From the NCBI GenBank assembly GCA_023269235.1, contig JAHFTW010000004.1:1-64000 (forward strand): 64,000 nt of DNA. The letters are read 5' to 3'. How positions within the stretch are numbered: position 1 is the stretch's first letter; each line of letters begins with the position of its first letter. The position numbers were made by a program, and so were the translations under genes. Shown piece after piece: positions 58,960 through 64,000 of this stretch. The notes under the pieces were generated by a model that saw only the letters and a list, made by a program, of their open reading frames with translations, ran no database searches and was not told the origin of the DNA. Source of the stretch: Thermoplasmata archaeon (GTDB lineage Archaea > Thermoplasmatota > E2 > JACPAO01 > JAHFTW01).

Positions 58960-60219
58960 CTAGTTCACCTTCTCGACGGCGGCGATGGCGGCCCGGATGC
59001 GTTGCTCCAGGCTTTGTCCGTTGACCTCGAGCAGGTCAGCCACGTCGCGCATGATTTTGGCACGAATGGCGTTGGCTTCGCTCAGGACATCTTCGGTGAG
59101 CTCGGTTCCGCACACGGGGCAGTACTGGTCGCCGGCTGCGTTGTTTGGGTTGCCGCATCCGACGCAGGCAACTAGGCCTGCGTCCGGGCCGGCCTGGCGG
59201 GCGGGTCCCCCGATGGGTCGGCCGGCCTTCTTGGCACGGTCTGCGTAGTCTCGCATGTAGTAGACTCGGTTCATGCTGCCAACGCCCATGATGTGGCTGA
59301 GAAACTGGTCGGGAACAGCGCGGCCCGCTAGGTAGAGCAGGTAGGCTTCCTGCATGGTGCGCGTGTTGACGCCTCGGACGACGGCCTTCTTGGACCAAAA
59401 CTTGACTTTGTACGCGAGATGGGCGCGACTCATCGGCTTGGTGGAATCAAGGGGGTCCGGGAACAGGAACTGGCGTTCGGGTTCGTTTGCCTTGACGTGG
59501 CGCACGAAGGCGCCCATGGTCTTGGCTTCGTGGTGGATGGGAACGATGCGTTCGTCCGGCCAGTTCCTCGTTGGGGGGACGCGAAGCAGGGCTCGCCCGC
59601 CTTCGAAGAAGACGGCCTCCATGCGGATGGCGCGCAGGTCCTGGCTGTGCACCCCGGTCCCGCTGAGCAAGTCCAATTGCGCCTTGCCTTCCAGGTCGGT
59701 CAAGCCGCGCATCTTGGCGATGTCTTCCCAGGAGCAACCGAGGGGGCGGTTGCTTCCCCAGGCAAGGTTGGAGCTCATGATGGGCGCCCTCCGGAGGCCT
59801 TCGTCGGCGCCGAAGCGGCTCTGGAGAAAGTAGAGAACGAAGCGTTGGTGCTCGTAGGCGACTTGGTTGCTTAGTGTCTGCCGCGGTTGTTCCGGGTTGG
59901 GAGTTGTGCGGTCGGTGAAGTACTCGTTGAAGAACACATCATCGAGGCTTTCCAATTCGCGCTCGCCGGCCGCTACGAGGTAGCTGCCGACGGCTTGCAC
60001 ACGGTTGACGATGGTGGAGGTCTGGACGCGTCGATCGCGCTTCAATCCGGTGCGGCCGTCGGGTGCGGTGGGGAGTTCTGCCGTCCACTCCGCCAGCGCC
60101 AGGGCGTTGTCCTGGTTGGGCACACACAGGACCTTCGTCATGATGTGGCGGCGGTGCTCGGAGTCCGGGATGGCGGCTTCGATGATGGTACGGACCTTGG
60201 CTTCGTGTTCCGGGTTCAT
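58960..60219 (-). CDS. tyrosine recombinase-like protein 1 with zinc ribbon, catalytically degenerate
   Basis: A 419-residue protein with the same plan as its neighbour: N-terminal helical domain, catalytic-type domain (170-340) and a Cys4 ribbon (CVGCGNPNNAAGDQYCPVC) near 355-375. The recombinase boxes align but most catalytic residues are replaced: TGVHSQDL has His for Arg, NTRTMQEA lacks the HxxR pair, and IMGVGSMNRVYY lacks the second His while keeping Tyr. It is probably a non-cutting DNA-binding partner. ATG overlaps the preceding stop (ATGA). Confidence 0.55.
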   Translation of the reverse strand: MNPEHEAKVRTIIEAAIPDSEHRRHIMTKVLCVPNQDNALALAEWTAELPTAPDGRTGLKRDRRVQTSTIVNRVQAVGSYLVAAGERELESLDDVFFNEYFTDRTTPNPEQPRQTLSNQVAYEHQRFVLYFLQSRFGADEGLRRAPIMSSNLAWGSNRPLGCSWEDIAKMRGLTDLEGKAQLDLLSGTGVHSQDLRAIRMEAVFFEGGRALLRVPPTRNWPDERIVPIHHEAKTMGAFVRHVKANEPERQFLFPDPLDSTKPMSRAHLAYKVKFWSKKAVVRGVNTRTMQEAYLLYLAGRAVPDQFLSHIMGVGSMNRVYYMRDYADRAKKAGRPIGGPARQAGPDAGLVACVGCGNPNNAAGDQYCPVCGTELTEDVLSEANAIRAKIMRDVADLLEVNGQSLEQRIRAAIAAVEKVN

Positions 60220-60542
60220 GTTTCGTCCTCCTGGATGATGGGCAGCGCCGCGGCGCCCGACCCCAGGCGCCGCCGCGCGCCAAGTCGTTCCTTCAGGGCC
60301 CGGAGATGGTCGTGGAATCGCAGGCGCGTTGCCCGCAGCATCTCCTCATGGCCGGCGTGTCGGGGGTTCTGCTTCTGGGCCATGGCGTCGCAAAGGTCTT
60401 GGGCCAACGCGAGCCGGGTCTGCGGGGGTGCCGATGCAATCATGAGGTTGGCCGCCAGGCGCCGGTCCTCGTCCCAGAACGTCTCGCGCACAATGCGCAA
60501 GGCGACATCGAGTTGGTACTCGGCATTCCGCGTGAGGTTCAT
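60216..60542 (-). CDS. small helical protein C of the recombinase operon
   Basis: A 108-residue protein predicted to be mostly helical (NAEYQLDVALRIVRETFWDED, then LALAQDLCDAMAQKQ and RLRFHDHLRALKERLG), with Arg-rich C-terminal part. It is coupled to both neighbours by ATGA overlaps. No family recognised. Conserved small partners like this are candidates for directionality or DNA-binding factors. Confidence 0.55.
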   Translation of the reverse strand: MNLTRNAEYQLDVALRIVRETFWDEDRRLAANLMIASAPPQTRLALAQDLCDAMAQKQNPRHAGHEEMLRATRLRFHDHLRALKERLGARRRLGSGAAALPIIQEDET

Positions 60543-60868
60543 TTCCGGGCCCTCCGTTCTGCCAGGTCAGTGAGCAGGCGTGCCGCCTTGACGAGCGAAG
60601 CCGAATCGACCTTGGCTGGGTGGAAGTGCTCTTCGTCGGGGTCAGACGAGAACAGGGCGGCGAGGCGCAGCGCCATGAGGTGCCGGCGGTTCCACAGGTT
60701 GTCGGACACGTTTTGAGCTGCGTCCAGGGCCGCTTGCGGTCCGCGGAGGCGTCCGACCTCCTCGACCATGACCGTGAGCAGCCACAGGAAGGGGCCGTCG
60801 GGGATGACGTCGTCCAGGATGCGGCGAGCCGTGCTGACCTTGTAGGCCGGAGAGTCGGTCAGGTTCAC
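60539..60868 (-). CDS. small helical protein B of the recombinase operon
   Basis: A 109-residue protein starting at GTG 60868, overlapping the upstream stop (GTGA). Helical segments such as STARRILDDVIPDGPFLWLL and NRRHLMALRLAALF are visible; the C-terminus is a Leu/Ala/Arg helix. It resembles protein C in length and in the sequence of its start (NLT...). Unknown function. Confidence 0.55.
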   Translation of the reverse strand: MNLTDSPAYKVSTARRILDDVIPDGPFLWLLTVMVEEVGRLRGPQAALDAAQNVSDNLWNRRHLMALRLAALFSSDPDEEHFHPAKVDSASLVKAARLLTDLAERRARK

Positions 60869-61314
60869 GCCGGCACCCCCGGCTTGGCCGCTGTGGGCCC
60901 GTTCTTGCAACCGTACGGCCCACGTGTAGCGACGTTTGTTGTAGCGATGGAAGTCATCGACGACAAATCGTCGTTGGACGTGCGCGCCGCCATGGCGGCG
61001 CGCTGCTCGGCGTCATTCAGGCGCCCAATGGCTGCCTCAGTCTTGGCGCGCAGAGCGTCATCAAGGCAGGCGCCGGCACTGGCGGGCGTGTGGGGATGGT
61101 CGGCGCAGTAGGCGTTGGCGAACTCGATGAGTTGCGGCGGGGCCTGAACGGGCTTCAGGTTGGCAAGGCCCGTGGAGCCGGGGACGCGCGCGAGGATGGC
61201 CTCGCCGCAGATCCAGGACTCGGTGGTTAGGTGGGTGTGGCCGTGGGGAATGCAAAAGATGTGGCTAAGGGTCGCGAGGGCTGCGGCGTTGGTCTTGGTG
61301 ATTTGGAGACTCAT
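60865..61314 (-). CDS. first protein of the recombinase operon (A), function unknown
   Basis: A 149-residue protein. Near the N-terminus CIPHGHTHLTTESWICGEAI has His and Cys clusters that could bind a metal. A helical central part (TKTEAAIGRLNDAEQRAAMAAR) and a disordered Ser/Thr-rich C-terminus follow. A TATA-like TTGTAAAGC (minus strand, 61351-61359) lies 41 bases upstream of the ATG. It starts the eight-gene run that ends with recombinase 3. Confidence 0.5.
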   Translation of the reverse strand: MSLQITKTNAAALATLSHIFCIPHGHTHLTTESWICGEAILARVPGSTGLANLKPVQAPPQLIEFANAYCADHPHTPASAGACLDDALRAKTEAAIGRLNDAEQRAAMAARTSNDDLSSMTSIATTNVATRGPYGCKNGPTAAKPGVPA

Positions 61315-61350
61315 GCGAATCCAAACCGCAACTCGCTGCGCTCCTACTTG

Positions 61351-61359
61351 GCTTTACAA
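61351..61359 (-). promoter_or_regulatory. candidate promoter of the recombinase operon
   Basis: Minus strand TTGTAAAGC, the A/T-rich element between the 61396 gene stop and the 61314 start. It predicts transcription from about 61329 with a 15-base leader. Confidence 0.35.
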
Positions 61360-61375
61360 TGTACCTGCGGGCGAA

Positions 61376-61395
61376 CTGGCGGGCGATATCGCCAG
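61376..61395. repeat. inverted repeat upstream of the recombinase operon promoter
   Basis: CTGGCG (61376-61381) and CGCCAG (61390-61395) flank GGCGATAT, giving a 6-base perfect inverted repeat that ends exactly at the stop codon of the upstream gene. Possible operator or terminator stem. Confidence 0.35.
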
Positions 61396-61704
61396 TTACG
61401 CAGCGCGGCTTCCCAATGGGAAGCGAGGTTTTCGGGTTCCCCACGTGAGGACGAGCTGGTCCAAACCCTGCTCGATGTGACGAACATCAAGTAAAGGGTA
61501 ACGACGCACCCAATTCGGTAAGGCATCCCTTGTGGCCTTCGTCTCGGTTACGTACGCCTTTGAGCTCAGCTGGGCCAGATCTTGAATGAAGGAGGCGGTT
61601 GCCAGTTCGGCGTACGAAAGGGCCAGGACTGACAGGCGGCCGGGCTCGGCGACGTGAAAGAGCCTACGAAGCTCGTCAGTGCTCACCAGCTTTGCCGTGC
61701 GCAT
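61396..61704 (-). CDS. small hypothetical protein upstream of the recombinase operon
   Basis: A 102-residue protein (MRTAKLVSTDELRRLFHV) with helical N-terminus, a Tyr/Ala-rich central helix (VLALSYAELATASFI) and a basic Pro/Arg-rich C-terminus. It is the nearest gene to the operator-like repeat at 61743-61763 and could be a regulator of the island, although I see no helix-turn-helix. Separate promoter from the operon. Confidence 0.4.
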   Translation of the reverse strand: MRTAKLVSTDELRRLFHVAEPGRLSVLALSYAELATASFIQDLAQLSSKAYVTETKATRDALPNWVRRYPLLDVRHIEQGLDQLVLTWGTRKPRFPLGSRAA

Positions 61705-61738
61705 CCAATTCAGCGAAGTCTAGGGATGCGGTGTCGCA

Positions 61739-61763
61739 CTTATACCGCCCACTTCCGGCGGTA
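61739..61763 (-). promoter_or_regulatory. promoter with overlapping inverted repeat
   Basis: Minus strand GGTATAAG (61739-61746) is a good TATA box, about 38 bases before the ATG at 61704. TACCGCC (61743-61749) and GGCGGTA (61757-61763) form a perfect 7-base inverted repeat with a 7-base spacer that overlaps the TATA box, the usual position of an archaeal repressor site. Confidence 0.55.
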
Positions 61764-61799
61764 ATTCGGTTTTGGCGCGGGAGATGTCGAGACGAATCA

Positions 61800-61826
61800 G
61801 GGGTGCCAGACTTCCGGCGGTACCCC
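61800..61826. repeat. second copy of the operator half-site with own inverted repeat
   Basis: ACTTCCGGCGGTA at 61810-61822 repeats 61751-61763 exactly. It sits in a longer imperfect inverted repeat (GGGGTGCC ... GGTACCCC). Two exact 13-base copies 59 bases apart in one intergenic region suggest cooperative regulator binding, or element ends. Confidence 0.5.
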
Positions 61827-61880
61827 AAATCAAGGATTAGGTGCATCGAATTTTTCTGTCAGGTGAAATCGGCGAGACAC

Positions 61881-62651
61881 CTATGACTCGTTGGCAAGCA
61901 TTCTGTTCAACCAGGCCTCTGCTTCCGGTTGGTTTCGAAGATGGCGGTGAACTGCCAGGGCTGCGACTACTTCCAGCATCGCCGCGCAGGCCCAATCCAA
62001 CTCCTCCATGCGAGCCACGGCAGACTCCGGAGCAAGGCCCACGAAGGCTTGCGCTTCATCGCCAAGTCGGTCCAACATTCTAGCTGGTAGGGCTGGCTCC
62101 TCGACTTTCATGACGACCCGGATCCATCGGCGAAGATCCGCGCTCTCTTCTCGCCGATCATTTTGGGTGGTCCAAGCCGTGAATAGCATGCGCGCGGCAA
62201 CTTGGGCAGCGAAGTACGCGGACTTGGGCGGGTACTGTTGCAGAGTCTCCAATAGGCGTGGCCACGCTTGGCTGGGTCGACCGTGTACGGCCAGGCAGTG
62301 GGCCGCCTTCGCCATCGCGCCCCAGTCGGTAGCTGTGAACATGGGCCGGCAAGCGAGGATTGCGCGGGCCGCGCTGACTTGGATAAGTTGCCAGGGGTTG
62401 TCACGCCACCGTTCTCGGCTCCAGCTCGTTGCTCGTCCGCTCCAGACATTGAGGGCCTCTAGGGTTCGGATTACGGAGAGCAAGTGTTGCGGATTCGTGG
62501 GCTTGCGCAAATGAGCCGGGACGAACTGGATTAGTGCGGCCTTCTGCTCTTGGGTGAGCCCTGAGGTGAGACTCATTCGCAGCGCGACGTGGGCTTGTTC
62601 AATGGTGACCGCGGCTTGCAACTCACGAATTAGGCGTTGGTATTCGTCCAC
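61881..62651 (-). CDS. helical hypothetical protein at the island edge
   Basis: A 256-residue protein starting at GTG 62651. It is nearly all helical with Trp-rich segments (WSGRATSWSRERWRDNPWQLIQ) and TPR/HEAT-like amphipathic helices (DWGAMAKAAHCLAVHGRPSQAWPRLLETLQQ). Base composition is A/T-richer than the core, like the rest of the island. No enzymatic motif or family recognised. Confidence 0.5.
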   Translation of the reverse strand: MDEYQRLIRELQAAVTIEQAHVALRMSLTSGLTQEQKAALIQFVPAHLRKPTNPQHLLSVIRTLEALNVWSGRATSWSRERWRDNPWQLIQVSAARAILACRPMFTATDWGAMAKAAHCLAVHGRPSQAWPRLLETLQQYPPKSAYFAAQVAARMLFTAWTTQNDRREESADLRRWIRVVMKVEEPALPARMLDRLGDEAQAFVGLAPESAVARMEELDWACAAMLEVVAALAVHRHLRNQPEAEAWLNRMLANES

Positions 62652-62731
62652 GTTTTCAGCTCGGCGGGGCGGCAAGCCCCTCAACCCGGAGGGGCGCCGC
62701 CCCAAACTCAGTCTAGACAGCGGTTCTGAAG

Positions 62732-63844
62732 CTACAATACGCCGGGCGTGAACGTCTCGGTTCCGGCTTGCATGATGAGGTCCTGGATGTCGTTGGGCAG
62801 GCACCACGCGCAGCCGCGGTGCGTGAACGCGTAGTCGAGCATTTGGCCAACGTAGCTGAATTGGCAATTCGACCCGATGACCACGATGCTGCGCTCGATG
62901 ACACCCAGAGCGTGGCCGGCGGCGTCGACGACCGGGCTGCCCGAGTCGCCGCCCAGGCATTGGCCCTCAAATTGTGCGGTGCTGCCCCAGTGGAGGTGGT
63001 AGGGGTCAACGGGGAGAGCTTCACTCGGCGTAGCGATGCCTTCGCGCGGCCGCGTCATCTCCTGGACGTGGGGGACGGTGCCGGCGACGCCGGGGGCTGT
63101 CTCGCGGTAAATGGTGCCGCCCACCGTGTAGAGGTGGTCACCTGCGACGGGGTGGGTGCTCGTCGTGGGAGCCACGGGGCCGCCCCAGTGGTCGAGGCTG
63201 GGGTTGACGACGTGGGGGTCGACTTCGATGAGGGCGAAGTCGTTCTCGTAGCACGCTTCAACGTTGTGTTCGCCGATGAGCTTCATGGCGAGGTTGGAGT
63301 TGTAGACGAGGTGGCCGACGCTGGTGGCGGCCGCGGCATTCATCCATTGGAGGTTGGGGCCGAAGAAGGCGAGGCGTTGGTCGTTGGTGGGGTCCGCGGG
63401 GGCCGGGTCCGCGAGGGCGGCGCAATCGCCGCCGCTCTTGGGGAGGGCCGCGCAGTGGGCGGCGGTGCCGATGAAGACGCGCGTCGCGTTCGGGTTGGTG
63501 AACACGAAGTTGGCGGTGCAGTCGCCGTTCCAGGAGATGAATTGCACGCCGGGGTACACTTTGGCGTCCGCTTTCGGGGTCCAGCCGTCGTGTGTGAGGT
63601 TCCACGCGGGAGGCTGCGTGGTGTTCGTCGTCGAGTTGGTGGTGGGGTGCGAGCTCGTCGAGGATGAGGAGCTGGGCGGCGACGAGGAAGCGGAGGACGA
63701 GTGGCTGCTCGTCGAGGATGCCGAGGTGGTCGTCGTAGTGCCGGACGTGTCGGTGCCGGTGATGGGCGCGGTGGGCGCGTCGTGGGCGGAGCTGGTGCAC
63801 CCGCTGAGCAAGGCAACCAGGGCAACGAAGACGAGGAACTTCAT
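62732..63844 (-). CDS. trypsin-like serine protease lipoprotein
   Basis: A 370-residue secreted protein. Signal peptide and lipobox (VALLSGC), then a 55-residue Thr/Ser-rich stalk (runs of TTTTT and SSSS). The S1 chymotrypsin-like domain follows with IGTAAHCAAL (His), YENDFALIEV (Asp) and CLGGDSGSPVVD (nucleophile Ser), plus paired Cys. It is GC-rich like the core. Its ATG overlaps the stop of the truncated gene upstream (ATGA). Confidence 0.85.
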   Translation of the reverse strand: MKFLVFVALVALLSGCTSSAHDAPTAPITGTDTSGTTTTTSASSTSSHSSSASSSPPSSSSSTSSHPTTNSTTNTTQPPAWNLTHDGWTPKADAKVYPGVQFISWNGDCTANFVFTNPNATRVFIGTAAHCAALPKSGGDCAALADPAPADPTNDQRLAFFGPNLQWMNAAAATSVGHLVYNSNLAMKLIGEHNVEACYENDFALIEVDPHVVNPSLDHWGGPVAPTTSTHPVAGDHLYTVGGTIYRETAPGVAGTVPHVQEMTRPREGIATPSEALPVDPYHLHWGSTAQFEGQCLGGDSGSPVVDAAGHALGVIERSIVVIGSNCQFSYVGQMLDYAFTHRGCAWCLPNDIQDLIMQAGTETFTPGVL

Positions 63845-64000
63845 GGCCTAGTCCACGTGATTTCCTGCGCACGATTCAATGCAGCGTACCGCTTCTTGTT
63901 CCAGTCGGCGCCCCGACGGTTCCAATCACGCTTTTCTTCCTCACTTAGCGGATCATCGCCGGGGCTAGTCGGCCGATGATGAGCAAAAGTCGCCCGCGCC
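63841..64000 (-). CDS. C-terminal end of an unidentified protein (5' part off the window)
   Basis: An open frame enters from the right edge and ends with a TGA that overlaps the protease ATG. The 52 visible residues are charged and Trp/Arg-rich (EEKRDWNRRGADWNKKRY, ending TWTRP). Too little is visible to name it. The overlap suggests co-expression with the protease. Confidence 0.4.
   Translation of the reverse strand, partial: ARATFAHHRPTSPGDDPLSEEEKRDWNRRGADWNKKRYAALNRAQEITWTRP

Noticed and set aside
61231-61494. Plus-strand ORF over the operon promoter
   Set aside because: Overlaps the promoter and two minus-strand genes, with poor codon use.
50064-62700. Provirus
   Set aside because: No capsid, portal, terminase or packaging ATPase is recognisable; the island has recombinases and toxin-like genes only.
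61700-62760. Third copy of the tRNA 3' end as right boundary of the island
   Set aside because: I searched for TCGACTCCCCGCTA-like sequence here and saw none, so the right boundary cannot be fixed from this window.
1-64000. CRISPR array
   Set aside because: I found no regularly spaced 24-40 base repeats on either strand and no cas genes.

Overview
This is a GC-rich archaeal chromosome segment. The archaeal assignment rests on ribosomal proteins L21e and S17e, RNA polymerase subunit Rpb4/RpoF, replication factor C large subunit, Pus10, the archaeosine enzymes ArcS and RaSEA, archaeal D-aminoacyl-tRNA deacylase, archaeal-type riboflavin synthase and FAD synthase, LysW-dependent lysine synthesis, an archaeal initiator tRNA with an A1-U72 pair, and TATA-type promoters about 26 bases upstream of leaderless or short-leader starts. 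An uncultured high-GC Thermoplasmatota lineage is my guess, not a demonstrated placement. Third codon positions are almost all G or C, so long false ORFs lie opposite most real genes.

Layout. 1-7.6 kb: a SnoaL-like protein cut by the window edge, a methyltransferase, a small zinc ribbon, succinate dehydrogenase sdhCDAB, a membrane protein and a BNR-type lipoprotein. 7.7-17 kb: PIN/ATPase/KH protein, DMT exporter, DtdA, a helix-hairpin-helix protein with a basic tail, and the tRNA-modification run arcS-raSEA-pus10. 17-19.6 kb: a nitrate/sulfonate-type ABC importer on the minus strand. 19.7-23.5 kb: the archaeal information-processing run rpl21e-rpoF-DUF655-(SDR)-ksgA-hemK2. 23.5-28.2 kb: flavin synthesis (ribH, ribC, ribL, ribB) mixed with two lipoprotein genes. 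28.3-39.9 kb: rps17e, small secreted or membrane proteins, fluoride channel, rfcL, CoA-disulfide-reductase-like enzyme, threonine aldolase, an acyl-CoA mutase large subunit with isobutyryl-type active-site residues, GDPD, citrate synthase, MDR oxidoreductase. 39.9-45.2 kb: a complete lysW-X-Y-Z-J-K operon. 45.3-49.9 kb: a 2-oxoacid:ferredoxin oxidoreductase operon behind two unusual zinc-ribbon proteins.

At 49990-50063 lies an initiator tRNA-Met. Its 3' end begins an accessory island running to about 62.7 kb, with visibly more A/T and mixed codon use. A decayed copy of the tRNA 3' end at about 52.93 kb marks a segment holding a PD-(D/E)XK-like nuclease gene and a RES-domain/PLD-like pair. After it come a HEAT-repeat/PIN pair, a Fic-type inhibitory-helix fragment, and a long minus-strand operon (61.3 to 55.7 kb) with overlapping or near-touching genes. 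That operon encodes three small proteins, two zinc-ribbon tyrosine-recombinase-like proteins, a resolvase-like nuclease-fold protein, a putative histone-fold protein and a third tyrosine recombinase. I regard this recombinase-trio module as the strongest candidate for an undescribed system. Core-like GC-rich sequence resumes at 62.7 kb with a trypsin-like lipoprotein.

The core genes fit together as aerobic or respiratory heterotrophy: TCA cycle (citrate synthase, SDH, a 2-oxoacid:ferredoxin oxidoreductase), branched acyl-CoA rearrangement, and lysine and flavin autotrophy. The island genes look like recombination and toxin or defence functions.
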